Origin: Geothrix edaphica
Lineage (GTDB): Bacteria; Acidobacteriota; Holophagae; Holophagales; Holophagaceae
Length of the DNA stretch: 64,000 nucleotides
NCBI RefSeq assembly: GCF_030268045.1
Contig: NZ_BSDC01000001.1
Coordinates: forward strand, 1,426,001-1,490,000
Reading direction: 5' to 3'
Positions 17,753 through 25,636 of the stretch are shown here, piece after piece. The translations under genes were made by a program, and so were the position numbers. A model generated the notes under the pieces. That model made no database searches, had not been told where the DNA came from, and worked only from the letters and a program-made list of their open reading frames with translations. How positions within the stretch are numbered: position 1 is the stretch's first letter; every line of letters starts with the position of its first letter.

Positions 17753-17861
17753 GACTCCTCCTTGTGGGAAACCTGCCCGGATTATATATCTACGGGTCAA
17801 TAAACCTGCCACCCCGCATCAAAGGCGCGCCACTGCTAGACTTGGAGGTTCCGGAGGAATC
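17753..17861. promoter_or_regulatory. Divergent promoter region between lipoprotein gene and ftcD
   Basis: An AT-rich island (TTATATATCTA at about 17782) is the only such run nearby. For ftcD, TTGTGG and TATATC lie 17 bases apart, a fair sigma-70 pair about 60 bases before the start codon. No convincing pair was found for the lipoprotein gene on the other strand. Confidence 0.4.
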
Positions 17862-19709
17862 ATGTCCCGCAGGCTGGTGGAGTGCGTGCCGAACATCTCG
17901 GAAGGCCGGGATGCCATGAAGATCAAGCAGGTGGTGGACGCCATCAGCGCCGTCTCCGGGGTGCAGGTATTGGATGTGGATCCCGGCGCGGACACGAACC
18001 GCACGGTCATCACCTTCGTGGGCGAGCCCGAGGCCGTGCTGGCGGGCGCCTTCGCGTGCATCGCCGAGGCCGCCAAGGTCATCGACATGCGCCAGCACCA
18101 CGGAGCCCACCCCCGCATGGGCGCCACGGACGTGACGCCCTTCGTGCCCGTGGAGGGCGTGACCATGGAAGACTGCGCGGAGCTGGCCCGCCGCCTGGGC
18201 GCCCGTGTCGCCGCGGAGCTGGCCATCCCCGTCTACCTCTACGAAGCCGCCGCCTCCCGCCCCGAGCGCCGCAACCTGGCCGAAGTTCGACGGGGCGAGT
18301 ACGAGGGCCTGGGGAAGAAGCTCCAGGATCCCGCCTGGCAACCCGATTTCGCCGCCCCCTACCATGCTCAAGCCGGAGCCTGCATCATCGGCGCCCGGGA
18401 GTTCCTGGTGGCTTACAACGTCACGCTGAACTCCAACGACAAGGCCCACGCCACGGACATCGCCTTCGAGCTGCGCGAGAAGGGCCGCGTGGCCCGGCGC
18501 GGCCGCGTGAAACCCTACTACCAGGCCGGCGAGCTGATCTACTACGCCGAAGGATCCTTCCCCTGCGGCAACTGCGACTTCACGGGCGTCACCTTCCAGG
18601 AGACGGTGGATCACTGCGCCTCCGTGCACGGCTACGACCTGCCGGCCCTCATGCGCCTGAACGATGTCGATCCCTCGAAGCCTGTGGGCGAGAAGGTCCG
18701 CCGCCGGGGTACCTTCAATCACTGCAAGGCCATCGGCTGGTACGTGGACACCTACCGCCGCGCCCAGATCAGCGTGAACCTCACGGACTACAAGCAGACC
18801 GCCCCCCACACGGTGCTGGAGGAGGCCCGTCGCCTGGCCGCCGAGCGCGGCCTGGTGGTCACGGGCAGCGAGATCGTGGGCCTGGTGCCCTTCCAGTGCC
18901 TGCTCGCCTCGGGCCGGCACTACCTGAAGGCCATGGGCAAGTCCACGGGCGTGCCCACCGCCGACATCCTCCAGACCGCCGTGTTCTCCATGGGCCTCGG
19001 CGATGTGGCGCCCTTCGAGGTGGAGAAGAAGGTGCTGGGCCTGCCCACTTACGATCCGAAGGCCCTGGTCGCCATGCCGGTCCACGCCTTCACGGACGAG
19101 GTCAGTCGCGACACGCCCGCCCCCGGCGGCGGCTCCATCGCGGCCCTGGCGGGCAGCCAGGGCGCGGCCCTGGCCAGCATGGTGGCCAACCTGGCCCAGG
19201 GCGGCCCGGATGCGGAGAAGGACGCCAAGCTTATCGCCCTGGCGGAGAAGGCCCAAGTCCTCAAGGACCGCCTCATGGTGGCCGTGGACGCGGACACCAA
19301 CGCCTTCAACGCCTTCATGGATGCCCGCCGCCTGCCGGACGCCACCCCTGAGCAGAAGACCGCCCGCCAGGCCGCCATGCAGGCCGGCCTGAAGGTGGCC
19401 ATCGACGTGCCCCTGGACACGGCGAAGACCAGCTTCGAGGCCCTGGAGCTGGCCGGCGAGGCCGCCCGCCTGGGCAAGGTGGCCTCCATCACGGATGCGG
19501 CCGTGGGCGCCCAGATGGCCTACGCCGGCGTGCGCGGCGGCATCTGGAACGTGGTCATCAACCTCAAGGACATCACGGACGCCGCGTACGTCGCCGACAT
19601 GCAGGCGGAGTGCGCCAGCTTGCTGGCGCAAGCTGGCGCGGCATTGAAAGAAGTGACGGATCACGTGGATCAGAAGCTTTTGGACCGACTGAACAAGGCG
19701 AAAAAGTAA
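17862..19709 (+). CDS. ftcD: Fused glutamate formimidoyltransferase / formiminotetrahydrofolate cyclodeaminase
   Basis: The N-terminal part moves the formimino group between N-formiminoglutamate (from histidine breakdown) and tetrahydrofolate; the C-terminal part releases ammonia to give methenyl-THF. The product is 615 residues. The first domain has the start MSRRLVECVPNISEGRD and GAHPRMGATDVTPFVPV with the catalytic His; the cyclodeaminase begins near residue 410 with TPAPGGGSIAALAGSQGAAL. Between them is an insert with Cys235, Cys238, His251 and His256, spaced as in a C2H2 zinc finger. GGAGG stands before the ATG. No hut genes are adjacent. Confidence 0.93.
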   Translation: MSRRLVECVPNISEGRDAMKIKQVVDAISAVSGVQVLDVDPGADTNRTVITFVGEPEAVLAGAFACIAEAAKVIDMRQHHGAHPRMGATDVTPFVPVEGVTMEDCAELARRLGARVAAELAIPVYLYEAAASRPERRNLAEVRRGEYEGLGKKLQDPAWQPDFAAPYHAQAGACIIGAREFLVAYNVTLNSNDKAHATDIAFELREKGRVARRGRVKPYYQAGELIYYAEGSFPCGNCDFTGVTFQETVDHCASVHGYDLPALMRLNDVDPSKPVGEKVRRRGTFNHCKAIGWYVDTYRRAQISVNLTDYKQTAPHTVLEEARRLAAERGLVVTGSEIVGLVPFQCLLASGRHYLKAMGKSTGVPTADILQTAVFSMGLGDVAPFEVEKKVLGLPTYDPKALVAMPVHAFTDEVSRDTPAPGGGSIAALAGSQGAALASMVANLAQGGPDAEKDAKLIALAEKAQVLKDRLMVAVDADTNAFNAFMDARRLPDATPEQKTARQAAMQAGLKVAIDVPLDTAKTSFEALELAGEAARLGKVASITDAAVGAQMAYAGVRGGIWNVVINLKDITDAAYVADMQAECASLLAQAGAALKEVTDHVDQKLLDRLNKAKK

Positions 19710-19757
19710 CCGTCTCTCTCATCCGAGTAGGACATCCCTGGCGAAGCCGGGGGTGTT

Positions 19758-20441
19758 CTACTCCGCCATCCAGAAGAACAGCGCCGTCATGCGTTTGGTG
19801 GCCAGGTCGTGGCCGAAGTAGCTGGTGGCGGAGTGCACCAGGTCGGCGCGGTAGAGCAGCAGGCGGTTGAAGACGTTGGGCACGGACACATCCGGGTGCC
19901 AGGCCTGCAGCGGCAGCCCCGTGACGCCCAGGGCCTCGCGCAGGTTGGCGTGGGGTGGTGGGCAGAGGTTCCCGCTGCGGGTCCCGTTGGGGTAGCGCAG
20001 CCGGTAGAAGGTCGTGCCCGCGTTTGCGGGGGCCCGTGGCGTGAGGTAGATCACGGCGGCGTAGCGGCAGAGCTTCCGGGAGTCCGTGTGGGGGCGGGGG
20101 CCGGATTCCCTGGCGCCCACCACCTGCACCACATTGTGGTTGAGGTAGGCGCCATCGGGCGCGGTCTCCGACCACAGCCGCTTCGCCCCCGTCAGCTCGC
20201 ACACCCGGGTCTCGATGGGGGCCAATTCCTCGGGTGTCAGAGCCTGTCGTGAGCGCATGCCCGGCCAGGTTTCCCGGGTATGCGGAAAGCCCAGTTCCCA
20301 GACCTCCAAGGCCCGGAAGCGCGCCACCACGGCCTCCGCGTCCGGCAGGATCCCGTCGATGATCCAGTAGTCCCGTCCTTCAGTGGGCTTCCGGTACGGG
20401 AGCGACGGGAGGCGCGGGCTGGCCGGCGGGGGCATGGACAT
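19758..20441 (-). CDS. Putative 2-oxoglutarate/Fe(II) dioxygenase-like protein (DUF6445-like)
   Basis: The product is 227 residues. The iron-binding pattern is visible: HTD in RPHTDSRKLCRYAAVIYL, then GTTFYRLRYPNGT, and a distal His in YRADLVHSATSYFG followed by ATKRMTALFFW. This matches the HxD...H triad of the double-stranded beta-helix dioxygenases; the DUF assignment is from memory. The substrate is unknown. It converges on ftcD, and a strong minus-strand terminator lies 44 bases upstream of its start, which may limit read-through into it. Confidence 0.7.
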   Translation of the reverse strand: MSMPPPASPRLPSLPYRKPTEGRDYWIIDGILPDAEAVVARFRALEVWELGFPHTRETWPGMRSRQALTPEELAPIETRVCELTGAKRLWSETAPDGAYLNHNVVQVVGARESGPRPHTDSRKLCRYAAVIYLTPRAPANAGTTFYRLRYPNGTRSGNLCPPPHANLREALGVTGLPLQAWHPDVSVPNVFNRLLLYRADLVHSATSYFGHDLATKRMTALFFWMAE

Positions 20442-20484
20442 GGAGCTGACTCCGGAGGGGAAGCACCCAGCCTACCCTGGACAC

Positions 20485-20510
20485 AAAAAAGGGGGGCCTT
20501 GCGACCCCCC
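20485..20510 (-). terminator. Intrinsic terminator with GCAA tetraloop
   Basis: On the minus strand GGGGGGTC and GGCCCCCC pair (one T-G wobble) around a GCAA loop and are followed by six T. It lies upstream of the dioxygenase start on the same strand, so it would stop a leader or a small RNA instead of ending a known gene. Confidence 0.75.
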
Positions 20511-20649
20511 CACTCCCCCCCCCCGGGGAGAGTATGTGTGAACATCTACCATGTAGCCCGCTGCCGGGCACCGTGTCCACCCCTTCGGTTCTCGAATGCC
20601 GAAACTTGAGGAGTGGTGCCAGAAAAATAATGGATTGATTTTGTCAATA

Positions 20650-20685
20650 TTCCCCGGCCCTGCTCTGACGGCCAGGGCCGGGGAA
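20650..20685. repeat. Perfect 13-bp inverted repeat before the RluA-like gene
   Basis: The arms TTCCCCGGCCCTG and CAGGGCCGGGGAA are separated by 10 bases. A GATAAT hexamer, a possible -10 for the following gene, lies 7 bases after the second arm. The repeat could be an operator or an RNA hairpin; no T-run follows on either strand. Confidence 0.65.
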
Positions 20686-20733
20686 CTCCGGGGATAATGA
20701 AAGCCCGGTGGATCCGGAAGGGACGGCGACCGC

Positions 20734-21633
20734 ATGGGGATCAACCAGGGCTATGTCCACCGGGAACAGGTCGGGATCGAGGGGTTTGGCTGCACCCTGC
20801 TGGCCCACCTGGCCGCCCGGCATCCCCTGGCAAGCCAGGACTTGTGGCGGGCCCGGATCCTGGACGGCCAGGTGCGCCTCGACGAGGCCCCCGCCGTTCC
20901 TGAAGCACCTCTGCGCCTGGGCCAATGGATCACCTGGGCCCGCCCTCCCTGGATCGAGCCGGAGGTTCCCCTTGCCACGGCCGTGCTGTATGAAGACGAG
21001 GACCTGCTGGCCGTGGCCAAGCCCAGCGGCCTGCCCACCCTCCCGGGAGGCGGGGAATTCCTGGAGCACACCCTCCTCGCCCTGGTGCGGCGCCGGGCCC
21101 CGGAAGCCAGCCCCATGCACCGCCTGGGCCGGGGCACCTCAGGCCTGGTGCTGTTCGCCCGCACGACCGCCGCGCGGAAGCCTCTCCAGGCCGTGTTCCA
21201 GGAGCGCCAAACCCGCAAGGTCTACCGCACCTTGTGCCAGGGCCACCCGACCGGGGATGCCTTCGAGGTCACGGCGCCCATCGGGGAGGTGCCCTACGGG
21301 CCCCTGGGATCGCTCCATGCCGCCACTCCCGGGGGACGCCCGTCCCTGAGTCGCGTCACCGTTCTGGAGCGGAGGGAGAAGGCCTCCCTGCTGGAGGTGG
21401 AGATCCTCACGGGCCGCCCCCACCAGATCCGCATCCATCTGGCGTACGCGGGACACCCCCTGGCGGGCGACCCGCTCTACGGGCCAGGTGGAATCCCGAT
21501 GCCCGGAACCTGCGCGGTGCCCGGGGACCCAGGTTATCTGCTGCATGCTCATAGGTTGGAACTGAGCCACCCGCGCAGCGGGGCCTGGCTCACCCTCACC
21601 TGCCAGCCACCACCGGCGCTGCGCCCAACTTAG
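20734..21633 (+). CDS. RluA-family pseudouridine synthase-like protein lacking the usual catalytic Asp
   Basis: The product is 299 residues. An N-terminal S4-like part (LAARHPLASQDLWRARI...GQVRLD) is followed by a pseudouridine synthase core: VLYEDEDLLAVAKPSGLPT, MHRLGRGTSGLVLFART and RPHQIRIHLAYAGHPLAGDPLYG. Family members have HRLDR at the active site; here residue 132 is Gly instead of Asp. From memory, some plant and bacterial relatives share HRLGRGTSG, so this is probably a subfamily trait and not decay. The last 3 bases overlap the stop codon of the convergent ABC-F gene. Confidence 0.85.
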   Translation: MGINQGYVHREQVGIEGFGCTLLAHLAARHPLASQDLWRARILDGQVRLDEAPAVPEAPLRLGQWITWARPPWIEPEVPLATAVLYEDEDLLAVAKPSGLPTLPGGGEFLEHTLLALVRRRAPEASPMHRLGRGTSGLVLFARTTAARKPLQAVFQERQTRKVYRTLCQGHPTGDAFEVTAPIGEVPYGPLGSLHAATPGGRPSLSRVTVLERREKASLLEVEILTGRPHQIRIHLAYAGHPLAGDPLYGPGGIPMPGTCAVPGDPGYLLHAHRLELSHPRSGAWLTLTCQPPPALRPT

Positions 21634-23261
21634 TTGTGCACGCCCGGGGCCTCGCGGCCCATGCGCTCGACGTATTCGAGGTAGGAGCCGCCGAAGGCCA
21701 TGGGGCCGTCGTGTTCCTCGCCACCCAGCTCCAGCACCCGGTTGGCCAGGCCGCGCAGGAAGGTGCGGTCGTGGGACACGAAGAGCATGGTGCCCTCGAA
21801 GTCCTTCAGGGCGTCGATGAGCATCTCCTTGGTGGCCAGGTCCAGGTGGTTCGTGGGCTCGTCCAGCACCAGGAAGTTGGGCGGATCGAAGAGCATGCGG
21901 GCCATCACCAGCCGGGATTTCTCGCCGCCCGAGAGCGCGCGGATGCGCTTGTCCACGTCGTCGCCGGAGAACTGGAAGGCGCCCAGGAGGTTGCGCAGGA
22001 CGCCCAGGCCCTCCATGGGGAAGTCCTGCTGCATCTGCTCGATCACGGTCAGGTCGGGATCCAGGAGGTCCAGGGCCTGCTGGGAGAAGTAGCCCAGCTT
22101 GAGGCTGGCGCCCAGCTTCACGTTCCCCGAATCCGGCTGGATGGCGCCGGAGATCATCTTCAGCAGGGTGGACTTGCCGGCGCCGTTCTTGCCCATGACG
22201 CACCACCGCTCGCCGCGGCGGATGTGCAGGGCGAACTGGTCGTACAGCTTCCGCTTGCCGTAGGCCTTGCAGACCCCCTCCAGCATGGCCACGTCATCGC
22301 CGGACCGGCCCGGGATGCGGAAGTCCCACTTCACCACGCGCCGCTTCTTGGGCGGCTCGATGCGTTCGATCTTGTCCAGGGCCTTGACGCGGCTCTGCAC
22401 CTGGGCGGCCTTGGCGGCATGGGCGGAGAACCGCTCGATGAAGCGCTGCTCCTTGGCCAGCTTGGCCTGCTGGCGGGCGTAGGCGGCTTCCTGGTTGGCC
22501 TCCCGCTGCTCGCGTTCCTTCACGTAGAAATCGTAGTTGCCCGAGTAGGTGACAATGTCTCCCCCATCGATCTCCAGCACCTTGGTCACCACCCGATTCA
22601 TGAAGTCCCGGTCGTGGCTGGTCATCAGGAGGGTCGCGGGCACGGCCTTGAGGAAGGCCTCCAGCCAGAGGATGGACTCGATGTCCAGGTGGTTGGTGGG
22701 CTCGTCCATGAGCAGGACGTCGAAGTTCCCCAGCAGCACCTTGGCCATGGAGACGCGCATCTTCCAGCCGCCGGAGAGGGCGCCCACATCGCCGTCGATC
22801 TGCTCATCCTCGAAGCCGAGGCCGTGCAGGCAGGCCCGTGCCCGGGCCTCCAGCTCATAGCCGCCCAGGTGCTGGTATTCCTCCTGGACATGGCCGAAGC
22901 GCTCCAGGATGGCCTCCAGCTCGTCGCCGCGGTCGGGATCGGACATGGCGTGTTCCAGGTCCAGCAGCTCGTGGTGCAGGTCGCCCAGGCGGCCGCTGCC
23001 GGCGATGGCCTCGTCCAGCACGGGCCGGCCCGCCATCTCGTCCACCTCCTGGCGGAAGTAGCCCAGGGTGAGCTTCTTCGGCAGGGTGACGGAGCCCTCG
23101 TCCGGCGATTCCTCGCCCATGATCATGCGGAAGAGCGTGGACTTGCCGGCCCCGTTCGGGCCCACCAGGCCCACCTTCTCGCCGGGATTGAGCTGGAAAT
23201 CCGCCTCGATGAACAGGACCTGCTTGCCGTACTGCTTGCTGACGTTCGAGAACGAGATCAT
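21630..23261 (-). CDS. ABC-F family ATPase (YbiT-like)
   Basis: ABC-F proteins are soluble twin ATPases that act at the ribosomal E site in translation control. The product is 543 residues with two Walker A motifs (GPNGAGKST and GKNGAGKST), two signature motifs (LSGGWKMRV and LSGGEKSRL) and two Walker B motifs ending in DEPTNHLD. Between them lies the charged P-site tRNA-interacting linker (about 245-320). No membrane segment is present. It resembles the YbiT group; assignment to a subgroup is uncertain. The stop overlaps the stop of the convergent RluA-like gene by 3 bases. Confidence 0.92.
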   Translation of the reverse strand: MISFSNVSKQYGKQVLFIEADFQLNPGEKVGLVGPNGAGKSTLFRMIMGEESPDEGSVTLPKKLTLGYFRQEVDEMAGRPVLDEAIAGSGRLGDLHHELLDLEHAMSDPDRGDELEAILERFGHVQEEYQHLGGYELEARARACLHGLGFEDEQIDGDVGALSGGWKMRVSMAKVLLGNFDVLLMDEPTNHLDIESILWLEAFLKAVPATLLMTSHDRDFMNRVVTKVLEIDGGDIVTYSGNYDFYVKEREQREANQEAAYARQQAKLAKEQRFIERFSAHAAKAAQVQSRVKALDKIERIEPPKKRRVVKWDFRIPGRSGDDVAMLEGVCKAYGKRKLYDQFALHIRRGERWCVMGKNGAGKSTLLKMISGAIQPDSGNVKLGASLKLGYFSQQALDLLDPDLTVIEQMQQDFPMEGLGVLRNLLGAFQFSGDDVDKRIRALSGGEKSRLVMARMLFDPPNFLVLDEPTNHLDLATKEMLIDALKDFEGTMLFVSHDRTFLRGLANRVLELGGEEHDGPMAFGGSYLEYVERMGREAPGVHN

Positions 23262-23417
23262 GGGAATCCGATGCGCAGAGTGGGGCGCCCGGCGAGCCTG
23301 GGCGGCGGAAGATCCAGAGACAGGGGATCGAGGTCGCGAAAAGCAGGATCCTCAAGCCTACGGTGCCTCCAGGGTACCACAGGGGCCCGGTCGCGCCCGG
23401 AGGCTCTGCCCGGCGGG

Positions 23418-25268
23418 TCAGGCCGGGGCGCCCCCCCGTGGACCGTGCATCAGCTCGACCACCGCCTGGTTCAGCCGGAGCCGCGTCTCGTGGCGCTCGA
23501 AGGCCCGGGTGATGTAGCGGGCCCGGATCTCCACGCCGTTCATGGTGGGCACCACATTCAGGCCCGGGGCGGCGGAGAAAGCCTGCACGCGGTAGCGTGC
23601 CGTAGCGCGCTTCCACTCCTGTTCCGCCAGGCGGGCGTTGGCCTCGGTCTGCTGCTCCACCAGCTTCTGGACGCCATCAATGATGGGATAGGGGTCCTGG
23701 CCGGGCGGAATCATGACTCGCAGCTCGTCCCACATCCACTGGCCCGAGGTGGAGAAGTTGAAGAAGTGCCCCTCGATGGCGAAGTTGTTCACGAAGGCCA
23801 CGCGGCGTCCCGTGGGGTGGCCCGCGTCGCTCCAGCTGCCCGTCTCCAGCACCACCGTGCGCAGCAGGCCGATCTCCACCACCTCGCCGCCCACGCCGCG
23901 GATCTCCACCCAGTCGCCCACGCGGATGCCGTTGCGGCCCATGAGGATGAACCAGCCGAAGAAGGCCACGATGAAGTCCTTGAGCGCCACGGTGAGGCCC
24001 GCGCCCGCCAGGCCCAGCACGGTCGTGATCTGCCCAGGCATGCCGAAGATCACGAAGCCGATGGCCAGGGCGCACAGCACCTGGACGCCGAGCTTCACCA
24101 CGGTCCGCAGGGTTCCAGAACCCTTCTTGTCGCCCGCAGCCGCTCGGTGGAAGAGATGATCGATGGCCAGGCCCGCCAGATAGGCCGCCGCCACCAGGCC
24201 CAGCACCCACAGGAGGCGCGAGAGCAGAGTATGGAGGGCGGTGTTCCGCTGGACATCGGCGATGCCCATCCAGGTGGCGTACACCTCTGCCAGTTCCTGC
24301 TGGTCGAGGATGCGCCGGTTCATGCTGGCGAGCCGCTGCTGCACATCGCCATAGCGCTTCAGATAGGAGACAGCATCCTTCGCCTGCTCCCGTCCGGCGT
24401 CCGCACCTCCTCCTGCGGCCCCTTTCACCAGGCTGGAAGCCCAGAATCTGGCGGCTTCCCGGTCTTCTTTCTCCTTGTTGGCCTGGGCCTCGATGGTGGC
24501 TCGCCGTTGCGACAGAGCCTGGACTTTGACCTGGGCGGCCTGACGGGCCTGGACCAGACGGGCCAGCTTGCCCCGCTGCCCCCGCCATTCACTGAGGCGG
24601 GCCAGGAGGCTCCCGGCCGGGAAGGCGGAAGCGGGACGCCCCGATGCGATGATCTGGGCAGATTCCTTGTCGCCGGCCTCGAAGGCCTCCTTCAATCTGC
24701 GGATCCGGGCCTGGGGATCGCCTCCGGCCCGAGCCAGGTCGTCAGAGGCCGCCTCCAGTTCATCGCGATCCAGTTCCAGCTGGGCCTTTGCGACGTCCAG
24801 CTGATCCTCCAGTGGCGCCTTCTGGGACTCCCGCGCGGCCGCGAGCTGCTTGGCCAGGCGATCGATGGTCTGCTGATCGGCCTCGAAGGTGGCCAGGGCC
24901 TTGGCCTTCAGATCGGCCAGCTCTTTAAGTTCGGGCGTCTGCTGAACCTGGGCGCTGGCCACCCGCCGAAGCGCGGCGGCGAAGGCCAGGTCCACTTCAT
25001 GGTTGGCCAGACGCTCGGCCTGCCGGGCGAGCTGCTGTTCCTCCGGCGTCGTGGCCAGGGTCAGGAGCGTTCTCGCGGTGAGGAGGGGGCTCTGGTCCAC
25101 CACCCACTCGCGCACAGGGGCCGCGCGGCGCGGCCCCTTCTTCTTCGCGGCGGTCCCCTCCTCGGACTGCACCACCGCGGGCTGTTCGCGGGTCAACATC
25201 CAGCCGGCGACGGCCGCCCCACAGAGGAGCAGCAGGATGACCGCAGGGATGAATGGACGGAGTTTCAT
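23418..25268 (-). CDS. MscS-family mechanosensitive channel with long periplasmic coiled coil
   Basis: The product is 616 residues. A signal-anchor (LRPFIPAVILLLLCGAAVAGW) is followed by about 270 residues predicted as coiled coil and rich in Ala, Glu, Gln and Lys. Then come about three hydrophobic helices (320-440) and the MscS core: ITTVLGLAGAGLTVALKDFI as pore helix, and the beta-domain GIRVGDWVEIRGVGGEVVEIGLLRTVVLE. It probably opens under membrane tension to release solutes. I chose the ATG at 25268, where the signal-anchor begins. It is the larger MscK/YnaI-like architecture, not the small MscS. Confidence 0.88.
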   Translation of the reverse strand: MKLRPFIPAVILLLLCGAAVAGWMLTREQPAVVQSEEGTAAKKKGPRRAAPVREWVVDQSPLLTARTLLTLATTPEEQQLARQAERLANHEVDLAFAAALRRVASAQVQQTPELKELADLKAKALATFEADQQTIDRLAKQLAAARESQKAPLEDQLDVAKAQLELDRDELEAASDDLARAGGDPQARIRRLKEAFEAGDKESAQIIASGRPASAFPAGSLLARLSEWRGQRGKLARLVQARQAAQVKVQALSQRRATIEAQANKEKEDREAARFWASSLVKGAAGGGADAGREQAKDAVSYLKRYGDVQQRLASMNRRILDQQELAEVYATWMGIADVQRNTALHTLLSRLLWVLGLVAAAYLAGLAIDHLFHRAAAGDKKGSGTLRTVVKLGVQVLCALAIGFVIFGMPGQITTVLGLAGAGLTVALKDFIVAFFGWFILMGRNGIRVGDWVEIRGVGGEVVEIGLLRTVVLETGSWSDAGHPTGRRVAFVNNFAIEGHFFNFSTSGQWMWDELRVMIPPGQDPYPIIDGVQKLVEQQTEANARLAEQEWKRATARYRVQAFSAAPGLNVVPTMNGVEIRARYITRAFERHETRLRLNQAVVELMHGPRGGAPA

Positions 25269-25303
25269 CCCGTCCAGACAACCATGAACCGGGCCGGAAC
25301 GCA

Positions 25304-25332
25304 AAAACCCCGGGACCAGGTCCCGGGGTTTT
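25304..25332. terminator. Bidirectional intrinsic terminator
   Basis: The stem AAAACCCCGGGACC pairs perfectly with GGTCCCGGGGTTTT, leaving almost no loop base beyond A. T-runs are present on both strands. On the minus strand it separates the Cys-rich small gene from the MscS gene, so these two are separate transcripts. Confidence 0.9.
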
Positions 25333-25368
25333 CACTGTCCGGCCGGAAATGGCGCCGGGAATGGGCCT

Positions 25369-25554
25369 TCAGCTCTTCTTGGGGGCGGTGTCCTTCTTCT
25401 TGCTGCAGTCAGCGCAATCCTTGCAGGAAGCGGCCTTGTTCTTTTCGCAGCAGGCCATCCCGCAGCCCTTCTTGGGCTCGGCCTTCTTCTCCTCGGCGGC
25501 GAAGCCCACCAGGGCGAAGGAGCTCACCAGAGCCAGCGCCAGCATCTTCTTCAT
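25369..25554 (-). CDS. Small exported cysteine- and lysine-rich protein
   Basis: The product is 61 residues with a signal peptide (MKKMLALALVSSFALVGFAA) and a mature part of about 40 residues with six Cys (31, 35, 36, 44, 47, 50) among many Lys. The Cys spacing includes CxxxCC and CxxCxxC. I recognise no family; metal binding in the periplasm is a possible role (inference). GGAG stands before the ATG at 25554, and a terminator follows the stop. It is a complete, separately terminated unit, which supports it as real. Confidence 0.7.
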   Translation of the reverse strand: MKKMLALALVSSFALVGFAAEEKKAEPKKGCGMACCEKNKAASCKDCADCSKKKDTAPKKS

Positions 25555-25636
25555 GAAAGTCTCCGACATCGGGGGACACGGCCCCACGGGAAGCACCTTA
25601 GCCTCCCCCGGGGCCCTCCCGAAACACTTTATTTGG

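Larger units (their letters stand above)
20442..20733. other. 292-bp intergenic region with terminator, hairpin and AT-rich patch
   Basis: No gene is seen here. From left to right it holds a minus-strand terminator (20485-20510), a C-rich run, an unassigned 100-bp stretch, an AT-rich patch with TTGACA on the minus strand (20642-20647) and a perfect GC hairpin (20650-20685) just before the next gene. The arrangement would allow a short minus-strand RNA of about 120 nt ending at the terminator. Confidence 0.6.

Noticed and set aside
20631-20650. An FNR-like site (TTGAT and GTCAA halves)
   Set aside because: The spacer is three bases instead of four and one half-site is imperfect.
21636-25556. 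A 1306-codon open frame on the plus strand, antisense to the ABC-F and MscS genes
   Set aside because: Composition is His-, Leu-, Val- and Gly-rich with no domains, and it mirrors two well-supported minus-strand genes. Such shadows are common at high GC. The same applies to long frames opposite uvrB, secA and proS.
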